A stretch of DNA of 64,000 nucleotides, taken from positions 19,161,290 through 19,225,289 of the forward strand of contig OX388316.1 of NCBI GenBank assembly GCA_947579605.1, written 5' to 3'. Below, in pieces: positions 48,070-59,360 of this stretch. This DNA comes from Athripsodes cinereus. Taxonomy: Eukaryota > Arthropoda > Insecta > Trichoptera > Leptoceridae. Position numbers and translations under genes: made by a program. The notes beneath the pieces are model-generated. The model saw only the letters and a list, made by a program, of their open reading frames with translations, searched no databases and was not told where the DNA came from. The stretch's first letter is position 1, and every line of letters starts with the position of its first letter.

Positions 48070-48581
48070 ATATTCATAACCACGTTTGTATTGCAAATTG
48101 AAATATTTATATGAGGATTAACTCTCTGGTTCAATGCTCAATAAAGATGTATAATTTAAGTGTAGTTTACTCTCGGATATAAAATGCAGTAGATACATAA
48201 GTATGTAAATATACTTTTTAAATGTATTTTAATTGAAAGTACACCATACTTGCATCATTACGAACACTACCTTACTTGTGATTGACAGTATACTTAATAC
48301 GCAAATAACGCAATGTTGCAAACCTTACACAAACAATATTATGTACCTTCAATTATAAAGGAATGCATCAAATTAAATATGCAGAATGACAATAAATGTA
48401 AAAATAATAAGGCTAAGTAAAGAATTTGAAAGATGGACTTAGAAAACCGAGAAAAAGTCAAATATCCGAAAATTACGTAAGTATTTATGATTATCAATTT
48501 TTGCTCATGGTTTTCATAAAAAAACACTATAGACTTGTTGAGTAAGAAAATCTAAAATTCTAATTCAAATATTGCGCAGTC

Positions 48582-48772
48582 ACATTGGGGGTTATTCTGA
48601 ACATTCGACCGGTTGCTTGCAAACGATAGTATTGCGTTCCATCCAACTTTTTAAACGACAGTCGAATGAGAATGTATTGAAATTTATACTCGTATGGGTG
48701 TCGCATGGCAACCGATAGTATCGAATCAGATGCAATTCGATACTGTCGTATTTTCAGAATAACCCCCAATGT
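48582..48772. mobile_element. 191-bp MITE with 20-bp terminal inverted repeats
   Basis: ACATTGGGGGTTATTCTGAA at 48582-48601 and its exact complement at 48753-48772. Subterminal ATAGTATCGAAT/ATTCGATACT words add further pairing. Superfamily not determined. A minus-strand open frame spanning it is incidental. Confidence 0.75.
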
Positions 48773-49078
48773 CTGTTTTGGCTGCCTTTTATGCATGTTG
48801 GATTGGTGTTTTGTTGTTTTTTCATTTTTTGTATAATTTTTGTAATAAATGACAAACTTGTGGGCTTGGTATTATAATATATAGCAAAGGGTTAAATCGT
48901 GAGTGCAGGTTGAGAAGGATGATGCATTGTCTTTGCTTTGTGATTTTGTGTATTATTTCTGTCCATATGTATTTTCAAATGTTTTGTAATAATGATGAAT
49001 AAATAAATAAATATAACTAGGTACATTTTACAATAACAATCATTTTTTTATAAATATACAGTAAAACATAATTGATTC

Positions 49079-49124
49079 CCTCAAATTTGAGCAGAGCTCA
49101 TGCTTTGAGGGATCTAATATTTTA
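49079..49124 (-). repeat. LINE 3'-UTR hairpin word
   Basis: CCCTCAAATTTGAGCAGAGC then TCATGCTTTGAGGGATC. Related to 5859-5883 and 37993-38020. Confidence 0.45.
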
Positions 49125-49502
49125 TCTGTAGTTATTTGCTAATTTGCTATATATCCTTTTTGGCAATAAAAACACATTTCATATATAATTTATGAAATTA
49201 CAGATATCTATTATATTTCACTGCAGGTACACACGTCATTATAAATATTAGGAATAAGTATTTCCATAATCATTTTACTAACTACATATTTTGAACTGCA
49301 TGAAGCCAAATAAATATTTAAGATAACGTAAAGTAAATTTATAGTACTAGTCACCGCCATCTATTGATTAAGTTTGGAAATATTACTTTAAGAAAATGCG
49401 TCTATACCGAATACATTGCAGAAAATGATGCAATATTTCTATAATCTTATAATCTCTTCGAAGTATGACGGACAGTAGCCCGTTCTAGCATTTGTTCATC
49501 AT

Positions 49503-49590
49503 TTTCATCATTCAATGTTCCTCTCGGGAGCACTGAGCAGAAACCAGCTTCCTCCGTTCAAAGCAACTCTTCCTGCGACATTGTTATAGG
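49503..49590 (-). repeat. 'SREER' non-LTR tail, minus strand
   Basis: AATGTTCCTCTCGGGAGCAC on the plus strand is the complement of the ALCSREER region, followed by AGCTTCCTCCGTTCAAAG, the complement of the WRRLV region. Confidence 0.45.
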
Positions 49591-49650
49591 AGCTCTTGTT
49601 AGGACTTTCGTTTTACTATAATTTTTTTTTAAACTATAACAAAATGGAAG

Positions 49651-49791
49651 TGGTTAGATGGAAGAAATCACTATAAAGTGATAATCTCGCCACTGCATAT
49701 CATCACATTCTTTTTTTTATGTAAACTGCTTTGTTGATTTTGTTATGTTTGTGATGATGTGCAAGAAGAATAAAATAAATAAATAAATAAA
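49651..49791 (+). mobile_element. Family B short retroelement
   Basis: TGGTTAGATGGAAGAAATCA to GAAGAATAAAATAAATAAAT. Full-length type copy with the AATCACTATAAAGTGATAAT hairpin. Confidence 0.75.
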
Positions 49792-49827
49792 ATTTGTGTA
49801 TAAATAAAATAAATAAATAAAATTTCT

Positions 49828-50055
49828 TTGATATACTTATCTGAAAGAAAGGGTGTGAGGAAACGCGGGCGTCCGAGAACCACGTGGCTTGATCACGTGG
49901 ATCAAATTCTCAAGGACGGCCGCGTGTTGAGTAAGATGAACCGACGTGCGTGTATGAGAAACTGTATGAACGTGAAGGAAATGAAGGAAGTGTGTAAAGA
50001 TAGATCTGTTTGGCGTTTCGTTCTCTCTGCCTATCCCACTTGGGACACGGCGTGA
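49828..50055 (+). pseudogene. Non-LTR retrotransposon C-terminal fragment
   Basis: 75 codons in frame: RKRGRPRTTWLDHVDQILKD, MNVKEMKEVCKDRSVWRFVL and SAYPTWDTA before TGA. The 'RGRP...W.D.V' block followed by '.DR..WR' is the usual end of many LINE ORF2 proteins. Shares its last ~30 codons with 41365-41458. Its start at 49828 is arbitrary; the element is truncated. Confidence 0.65.
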
Positions 50056-50496
50056 GGGTATAGTATAGAATAGTATAAATAAAATTGATTGTTAATATCG
50101 TGCCCGAAACTAAATATGGTCAATAAATGGGTGCGATTTGTGTAATATATTACATAATATGTAAATTTGAACTTCTGACACTTTCAACCCCCAGTTCTAC
50201 GAAGGACGGAAAAGTTGGATATTACAATAACAAATTAATTTTACAGTGAATTACCCGTGAACAGTTGTTCAATATTATTATGTAACTTATTACACAGAAT
50301 CATCATACCTACTATAAATTATAATATGAACACGATTATCCATAGCTGTAACGTCTTGAATAAAAGTGTATAATTAGTTTTCATAATTAATTTGAGCATG
50401 AATGATAAGTAAATTAATTCAGTTCAAATGTATGCTTGTTGAAATTTTAAGCAATAATCCAAATAAACAAATCCAAATTACTGTCTCTCCACTTTA

Positions 50497-50545
50497 ACCA
50501 TCACGACATCTCCCACAATTAGGATAAGTCTTACGGACCAAGCAC
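50497..50545 (-). repeat. Family A fragment
   Basis: AACCATCACGACATCTCCCA then CAATTAGGATAAG, the complement of the family's end block. Confidence 0.5.
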
Positions 50546-53541
50546 TGGAAGTAATATACATCCAGTTTATACTTTCTGTGGGTAATTACTTTCTTAAAAC
50601 TGATCTTTGTTTCTCTTCCTGAAATTTTCTTCATGTTCTACACACGAACCCAGAAGGTACCTCGTTATTTCAATATTTTTCAATTACCATTTCTGTAACT
50701 AAATGGAATCGAGGTATTTAAATAATTTATACTTTCATGATATTTCATGTAATTCACTTAAAGACTCGACACAACAAAACAGATAGTTTCTATAAATATG
50801 ATATAAATATATATATATAAATAGATTATTTTCCGGAAAAATTTGGCAATTTCCATAGGCTAATTGAGCACAAATTATGTTTAAATTATATACCAAAAGA
50901 TTCATATTTTCCGAAACAGGTCTAGGTATTATTTTCTACCCACATTCGTGATTTTGATTTCCTCTTGTCTCCCGACTAATTTGTAGGTAATTTTCATCAA
51001 AAATAATGTAATAAAAAGCTGGAAATGTACGATTATACAGTTTCTACATTTTTTTCTGATTTGGAATCACCCAATTAAGGTATATCACATTTTTTTTATT
51101 TCCGGATATTACTTAAATACTTATTTATAATATTGTTTAAAATTTACTCTTCTATCATGTCCATCATTGAATAGAAACGTCATGTTTTTATTTCATTATG
51201 CATTTACAGATGATCGATGATCTTTCTTACTCAACACTGGTCCATATTTGTTTTGTTGTTATATTTAAGTTTTGTAAAAAATATTTTTATGAAACTTTAT
51301 TAAATTAAATAAATAAATAAATAAAATATTTAGAATCTGATTTAAGTGGTCATGAAACGTAATTCTTTGAATGCCAAACACCTCAGACATTTCATTCAGT
51401 TACCTTTCTACAAAGTTTCTGTCATTATTAACGCATTTATTTGTCATTCAATTCTAAAATACCTACCTCCTTTACCCTCTTAATATGAAAATTGACAGAT
51501 CTTTCTAATGCATCTCGTTGAACAAGTATTCGCGTACATAATATATCTTTTTCACCCTATCCCAGTTGATACTTTCACCCAGTTATTACTTTCTCAAGAA
51601 ATGACTGTCCATTGCTATTTCCTGGACCGCTGTCCACTTCAAAACAAGTCTTTCAAAAAAAATGTTTGACACTTGTCCTTGCCAGATTCTTTTGAGGCAG
51701 CCTATCGCCCTTCTCTCACAACCATCAATGATATTAGTAGTAGATTATCATTTACTTATTCCAATATTAAATTTGTATTTATATTTTTTATCGATTTTCT
51801 TATTCTTTACCATAAATTAAGGGCAATCAATATTACCTACATAGAAATACATTTAAATTAAATACAATCACACAATCAATATACAAAGAGAGTTTACTGC
51901 AGAGGCACGATTTCTTATTACTTATCCATGTAACGAATTGATGAAAAACGAATAAGACTACCACTGTTCTTTCAAACATAAATAGTATGACTTTTTAATA
52001 TCGGTATATGACTTCACATTATCATGAATTGTGTAGGTATTCTACCGTCTCGTCTCTTCAGTGACACTAATTAATCTTAGAATCTCCGTTCTCGATTCCA
52101 AGAATCACAACAACAACTGGAGCGTGAACATAATATTGATTCCTAGAAGGTGTGAGAGTATGTCAAAACAATTTGTGCTGAAGCATTCCATAATATTAAT
52201 ACGGGTATTATTATTACACTGACCTAACTAATACATAACCTCAGTGCATCACCCACAGAGCATATTGGCATATGAATATTTTAAAACCATTTGTGTTTAT
52301 ATGAATTTATGTGTACATTTTTACTGGACAAGCACTAGAGAAACTTGTACCAACTTTCACCTATCGATCGTTTTTGAGTATTTCATATAAAAGAAAATTG
52401 ACCTGTATTGACGGAAAACTGTAGGTAAAGTTTCAGATTTTAAATCAGAGATCCATAATAGAATCTTTTTTCAGCCGATTTACGACACTACACGACATTG
52501 AACAAATATATTTCTTACTGTGGAAGTGTATTAGGAGTATTGAATTCTAACCATTTATTTAATTGTTTTTTTTTCATGGGTAGTTACTACACACTCCCAC
52601 ATCATGATGAGATCTGTCTAGCTTGTTTTTCTTCGCTACAAGATTCTGTCCAATGCATTACTCTGGGTGACAGCACAGATATTTTATGATGAAATTTTTC
52701 ATGTAACCATGTTTATTGATACACATATTTTTTGTAAACCACAAGATTTCATTTTAAAAGGTGTAAAATATTTTTTTATAAGTTTTTTTATCAGGGTGGT
52801 TTTTAAAGTTCAACGTTTTTTCCTTGGCCTAGTTAACTGACTATTTCATTCACAATTAGTAGTTCATTCATTCATATCATCATGGCACAGGTGAATTATC
52901 CAGTAGACTATCTATATGTAAAAGAAAAACGTGCATGTGAAAAAAAAACTTTGAGTATGGATGGTACATTTCATTACTGAATTGTTGAAATGTTAAATAA
53001 CTTATATGTACCTACCAAGTGTTTTCTTAATACCTGCCTTTTAAAGGACACTCGACAAACAAGAGTTGGTAACCTATTCTTTTCGAAGACCTATCATATA
53101 CTGAGCTACACTTAGTACAAAACTAGTAAAATACGTTACTCAAACGAACAAGAACAATAATAGTAGACGAATCGCACGACTAGATATTTAATTGACAACT
53201 TAATAAATTATTTCAACACACTATATTCTTCTACCCATTTCATTCTCCATTTAACACTTCATCTTTTGTAAACCATATTATTATGTCTAGAGTACTCAGA
53301 GCTGCAATAATGAATATACATACGGGTCCTTTATTCCTGGTGGATAATATTAATCATTTTCGTTGAATTAAAGTGTTAAATATCTTATCAGTGGGTAATA
53401 TTTTTCACGAATACTTGTAGGTTTTTTATAGATGCCTAGAAATCTTGCAAATAAAGTAAAAAAGATTTATTTATTTCGTATGACGTATATCAACACTGTA
53501 CTAAAATTAAATTGATGAATAATTTATCAACTTACCAACAT
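50546..53541. other. 3-kb gene-free AT-rich stretch
   Basis: Several short open frames, none with motifs or splice support. No clear repeats. Apparently old unique or decayed sequence. Confidence 0.4.
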
Positions 53542-53777
53542 AAAATAAGATATATCTGGTTATTAATTCTCGGGTTTGCCATGTCTTGATTTGTTTAATC
53601 GACGTTTCGGTGCACTTGCTGGCCCCATCTTCAGGATATGAATGATCCTGAAGATGGGGCCTGCAAGTGCACCGAAACGTCAATTAAACAAATCAAGACA
53701 TGGCAAACCCGAGAATCAACAACCAGATAGTGAAGATCGCCATGAAAGCCTTCAAACCACATTGAAAATAAGATATA
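53542..53777. mobile_element. Hairpin insertion with 13-bp target duplication and hammerhead-like core
   Basis: AAAATAAGATATA at 53542-53554 and 53765-53777. Inside, 53553-53637 and 53645-53729 are ~85-bp inverted arms with about four mismatches and a 7-base loop. The plus-strand arm contains CTGAAGA, 19 bases, then GAAAC (53648-53677); the minus-strand arm has the same. CTGANGA...GAAA is the hammerhead ribozyme core pattern, and hammerheads are known in Penelope-like elements, which also often carry inverted 5' copies and variable target duplications. The ribozyme and the assignment are inference. Confidence 0.65.
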
Positions 53778-55060
53778 GATTTTGGTTCTCAGTTGCGTAT
53801 CAAAACGAAAAATTTCAAATGAATTAAATATTAATATTAACTATTTATTTAAAAAAAATCTTGTTCATCCACGGCACAAGCTTTTGGCTTAGTATGAAAG
53901 GTGTATAAGGTTGTATTTGGGTTTATAACAAACCCAGATATATCTTTTATAAAAAAAATTAAGGTTCACCTTTGAACATATCTCTCCCCCCTTGAACTTC
54001 ATTCCTTTCTGTGTTGGGTTTGCTCCTTCCAGGAATCTTCTTTACGTCACCAGATTTTTTAGCCTGAGGACATTCAAAACTTTTCATGCTTGTTCTAAGT
54101 TACCGCTTCAAAACTTATATTGTCATGCACTTCTTGGACATTCATAAAGCGAGAAAATACTAAATTAATTGAATTTACTGAACTGGAGTACATGTTATCG
54201 TGTGTTTAGGTAAATAACATTTTTTTGAGATAACGAGAAATAATATATGTTACTAGTTTTGGACACCGGATGTGTCAAATCGCGTTATTTAGACTCTTAT
54301 ACAAAATGAGTCATATCCTACCTATTTAACCCTTTCAGAACCATAAGTAAGTCTCTCGAAGTAATTTGAAAAAATCTATAATGTAAGAATTATGAGTAAA
54401 AAATACAATAAAGTAAATTTAGTTAGTCTAGTGTAGGTTAAATGTAAAGGAAAAATATTTTCCTTGGTTCATAGAAGGACTCATTACGCAAAAATTATTA
54501 TTTTATTAAAAATATTGTCAGACCTATAAATACTTTAAATATTATTTCAACTTATTTTTTGTGTTTTTTCAAAACAAAATGGGAAAATAAAACCAATAAA
54601 CTGCGGTGTCATTTCTGATTTTACCATCACACAATTTTTAAGCAAATATTTTAAGAACAAGAGGTAATTGTTATCACGAAATAATAAAAATGATGATGAG
54701 TTGCAATTTAATTTTTCGTATCATGGCAAAAATAAATAACATTTTTTATTGAAGTTCTCAAAAAATGAAATAATATTTTTGTTAAATATATTTCCCCTAG
54801 ACCTAATAGGGGTTTAACATAGGTACAAAAGACGTATACATATTTCAATGGGAGGGAAATTTTTCAATGTCATATTTATATCATTGTATAACCGAAGTAT
54901 GATTAAGATATTAATTTCAAAATTGAAATACATAAGTTTCGTGCATAAAACCTTAAAACCAGTTGTTTCTAACCTTTTATAGATCATCGCCCACTTTGTG
55001 ATATAACCAAAATCAAGCGAGCCTCACAGGACTCAGCGATGAAAAAGTAGCAACTTTATA
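53778..55060. other. AT-rich intergenic DNA
   Basis: Nothing recognised. Confidence 0.35.
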
Positions 55061-55067
55061 TTTATGA

Positions 55068-56565
55068 ATTTCAAAGAAATACCCAGTCGCATACTCTGAA
55101 GTAAAGAATTTCTTCACTGACAAAACACAGCCACGATGTGCTATACAAGATAAAAACGGCAAACTGCTGTTTGAGGACGAATTGATCGTAAAAAGATGGA
55201 AAGAATACCTAGAACAATTATACAAAGGAAAGAACATAGTCCAGGAAAGCAAAGCACTAGAAGCAGAATATGACATAGAAAATAATGGAGATGACATCTT
55301 AAGAAGTGAATTTGATATTGCCTTAGTAAAGTTGAAAGACGGCAAAGCACCAGGTATTGACCTGATTCCATCAGAGCTGCTGAAATGCGCGGGAAAAGGC
55401 ATGCTTGATACATTGTATAAGCTTATCTGCAAAATATACGACACAGGAGAGATACCTGAGGACTTTGCCAAATGTCTGATACGAGCGCTCCCTAAGAAAG
55501 CAGGCACGACAAAGTGCGAACAACACAGAACCTTAAGCATGATATCACACGCTTCTAAGATACTCACCAACATTATAATGAAAAGGGCGGAAAGTAAAAT
55601 CAACGAAACACTTTCAGAAGATCAATTTGGATTCCGCAAAGAGACAGGCACAAGAGATGCAATCCTGAGTCTCAGACTTACTCTAGAAAAGAGATTAACA
55701 ATTAATAAAAACACATATATAGCATTCATCGACCTTGAAAAAGCATTCGATAAAGTAGAATGGGAACAACTTTTTAACACCCTCAACCAGATAAGAATGA
55801 GTTATAAAGACAGAAGTGCAATCTGGAGCTTATACAAGAACGAAATGGCTGTGATTAAAAGCGGAGAGAGCTGCGCAGAAGCAAGGGTCGAACAAGGTGT
55901 GAGACAGGGATGCTCAATGTCGCCAGCTCTCTTTAACTGCTATATACAGCGAGCCATTGATGAACTGAGAGAAGAAATGAAGAACTGGACAGGAGTAAAA
56001 ATAAATGGGAAAAGGTCGACATGATAAGATATGCTGACGACATAGCACTGCTCGCAGACTCCGAGATGGAGCTGAACGAAGCCTTAGGAAAAATGGAAAG
56101 TATACTGTTGTCAAAGTACAACATGAAAATAAATAAAGAAAAAACAAAATGTATGGTCGTTGGAAAAGAGGAAGCGACTGCGAACATTGCCTTAAATGGA
56201 GTGAGCATCAAACAAGTAAGTGAATTCGTGTAGGTCTGTAGCTTAAGTTCCATTGGTCGGAGCACGTCGAAAACGAAGAAGTATTAACCAGGGTAGGCGA
56301 AAAAAGGCAACTCCTTAAGAGAATCAGCCAACAACGAGCTAACTGGATTGGCCACAATATTAGGCACCCAGGACTACTCATCGCCATCGCGGAGGGTAAG
56401 ACCGAGGGGACAAATAGCAGAGGCTGACCAAGAGACGCATATATGGACCAACTGAAGAGGGACATGAAATGTGGCTCATACGTGGAGCTGAAAAGACTGG
56501 CTGAGAATAGGGACGAATGGAGAAGAAAAACCAAACTCGTTGCAGACCAATCCAATGGATTGTAA
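55068..56565 (+). mobile_element. RTE-like non-LTR retrotransposon, 5'-truncated, frameshifted and internally deleted
   Basis: Covers the end of the linker, the reverse transcriptase and the C-terminal tail. The end is DEWRRKTKLVADQSNGL and TAA at 56563-56565. 5' border lies near 55015-55068. Related fragments are at 29484-29611 and 57945-58200. Confidence 0.75.
55068..56565 (+). pseudogene. RTE-like reverse transcriptase (broken)
   Basis: Frame 1 runs 55068-56024. It has CAIQDKNGKLLFEDELIVKR, LKDGKAPGIDLIPSELLK, RTLSMISHASKIL, QFGFRKETGTRDAI, motif A FIDLEKAFDKVEW with the first catalytic Asp, and motif B GVRQGCSMSPALF. A one-base loss near 56015 shifts frame. Motif C then appears as MIRYADDIALLAD (56021-56059), the YADD box with the other two catalytic Asp residues, followed by NMKINKEKTKCMVV. 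The frame stops at 56233, just after VSEFV, and the following ~100-codon region is deleted. It resumes at HVENEEVLTRVGE, QQRANWIGHNIRHPGLL and EGTNSRG, where TGA replaces the Arg codon of the usual GRPR. A pseudogene on three counts. Confidence 0.8.
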
Positions 56566-57940
56566 CTCATTATATATACCCAGTTTTATAACCATCGCCA
56601 AGTTTTCAATTTATTTTTGGAATTTGAAATATTTCTGCATTTTTTAATATACCCAAATTTTAATTATTTTTTTCGTATAAGTTTTCAATTTTTAATTTAG
56701 AACAATATTATAGAACGATGTCCTTTCGTTTACAAATAGTTTAAATTACTTTAAAGAATATTTGTCTATGATATTAACCCTAAATTCCCAAAAACTAGTT
56801 TCAGAATAGATGATTATATTTTTAAAAAAGATCTTATTTGATTTTTAAGAAAAGATACATTTAAATAAGACAAGTGATCCTCAAAACAATGTAAGACAGG
56901 AATCCCTGTGAAAGTACTTGAGTGATATGGGTCTATGTATGTAGATCTAGCCGAGTTTATATTCTATAAGAAAATGACATAGTCAGGGTCAGGCCCTTCT
57001 ACGTAGAATATAGAGGTATAGAACTATATAGAGGTATAGAACTATAATATAACAGACCACTTGGGGAATTAACAAAAGAAATCCTACCCTTTGCATAATA
57101 TAAACTTATGTAAAGAGGAAATCAACATCTTCCGCTCAAACCGACAGAGTGATATGTTTCCAAAGCATGTCTAGTATTCTTGTATTATATTATGACAGAG
57201 CTTTTAATGTTACAAGTCTTATGAAATGGACTAGTCTGTCTTCGGAAGTATCTACTGAAATAGGATGACTCAAAATGAAAAGAATTATTTTGTAACCTGA
57301 GCATAACAAAAAAAAATGAAAACATAAAAGTTGATAGCGGTGTATTTAAAGCAATAAATTCAAGTTCAAAACCGCAATAAAATTCACAAAGGTTTCCATC
57401 CTTGGTATAAACACCAATTCTAATTAATCAATAATTGGTGTAAAATACTTACGGGCAATCTATTTCAATAAACAATATATTTCATTTATAATAGCAGAAA
57501 TAATTTATTGAATGATTGTTTACGGGTGTGTAATGTAATTAGGTAATATATGTTTTACTCTTACATATCTTCCGTGAAATAATATTAGTTCTCACGAGAA
57601 TATTCAGATTAAATGCTATCTCTAACGTGATAACAATGGAATTTTAATGAAGGTCCTTCGTCCAGTTTTATCCTACATACGACCGACACACACCACGTCC
57701 ACATTATAACACAGTCATTATATGGTAAAATACATTAATGATTCACATTCACATGCTTGGCCTAACATAGATAACTAACCAAAGACAATATCTACGTACT
57801 ATAAGTACCTACATATTTTGTATGAATTGTAATATTGTTAAATTTAGCAATCTTTCTCTACAATATGTATGAATGAGTATAATTCGTTTGTATTTATACT
57901 CTAACTTTTTTTTAGAAAATATTATTTCTTTCAATAGCAC
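56566..57940. other. Intergenic DNA
   Basis: A short tandem, TATAGAGGTATAGAAC twice near 57010-57040. No gene. Confidence 0.35.
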
Positions 57941-57944
57941 CCAT

Positions 57945-58200
57945 TTTATCCAATGCTCTTATATGGTGTGGAAGCCTGAATACTGACTACAGCGACAGAA
58001 AGGAGAAAACAATAATTGATATGTAAAAAATGATATGAAAAAACTCATAACCTCAGAGTTAGAATTCTCAGTGAGATTGTTCCAACGGATGAAAAAGAAT
58101 TATGTGTTGCTCGACAGTATAAAAGTAAGGAAATTGAAACACAAAAGTTACGAAATGAGGGAGAAAATACCAGGAAGAAGAGGACAGATAGATAATTTAA
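57945..58200 (+). pseudogene. RTE-like ORF2 C-terminal fragment
   Basis: Reading across frames gives LLYGVEA..LTTATERR (57957-57999), then DSIKVRKLKH, then EKIPGRRGQ. This parallels the usual LINE sequence 'LLYG.E.W.L....RRL..F', '..I..RKL..FGH' and 'GRRG.GRR'. Heavily frameshifted. Confidence 0.55.
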
Positions 58201-58474
58201 TACAACTGATATACTTATTTACTATCAAAAAATTTCATACAAATTACTTATACACTTCCTCATCAGATTATCTTTTTATATTGTAGCTAAACCATCAAGA
58301 CATTTTCCACAAACAAAATAGCCTATTGATCTATTTAATGAACGCACAGTTAGCTTTCATTTAATCATAATATACAAAACATTCAGAAAGGGTAGTTCAA
58401 TCAAATATGTCAAAAGTTTTTTTTATGTGACGTATGATGAATACCTTTTATTTATTGAATTGTTAATTCCTGTT

Positions 58475-59360
58475 CAAAACAACCAGACCATGTTGCGCAA
58501 TGTCTTAGATTTTTTTTATACTTTGCCTGTTAATTGCCTGATATGTTGAGACTTTCAAACAAGTATTATTATTTTTTTTACTGTAAATTTTTTTTTTGCG
58601 GCCATTTTTGTAACGTGCCGTGGGTGATTTTTAATGAAAATAGATATTTAGAAAAAATGTTGTATCTTTTTTATTTATTAACATATCGAGATAATTAAAA
58701 AAAAAAGAATATTTTAAGTACAAAATATTCTAGTTTAAAAACTATTTTTGATCATCGATATCTATCGAAAAAATTACTAAATTTTGCTTCAAATTTACAA
58801 TTCTAAAATTGAAAATTTCTCATATTCGCATCATTATTTCAGAATGAAAACAACAAATATCATCAGAGATATTTTATGTCACTATCCTCAGAAGCAATGC
58901 AGATGAATTTAAGAAAGTCCTTCTTTTTCTATAACTAGTCGAACTTTGCACTTATGTGAAAAAATGCAAATTTTGAAACCAAATACCTATCATTCCGAAA
59001 AAAATTTAGAATTGTAAATATGAAGCAAAATTTAGTAATTTTTTCGATAGATATCGATGATCAAAAATATTTTTTAAACTAGAATATTTTGTACTTAAAA
59101 TATATTTTTTTAAATTATCTCGATATGTTTATAAATAAAAAAGATACCTACAATAAATTTTGTAAAGATCTATTTTCATTAAAAATCACCCACGGCACGT
59201 TACAAAAATGACCGCCAAAATAAAAATTTTGAGAGTAAAAAAAAATAATACTTGTTTGAAAGTCTCAACATATCAGGCAATTAACAGGCAAAGTATAAAA
59301 AAAATCAAAAACATCGAGCAACGATTTTTCCATTTTTTGGTTGTTTTTGTTTGGATCGAT
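58475..59360. mobile_element. Large foldback with ~320-bp arms
   Basis: 58492-58815 and 58990-59322 are inverted repeats of high similarity (for example TTTGCCTGTTAATTGCCTGA against its complement near 59270-59290), with weaker pairing out to ~58475 and ~59360. The centre (58830-58985) is unpaired. A 61-codon frame in the right arm is a by-product of the arm sequence. Confidence 0.75.
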
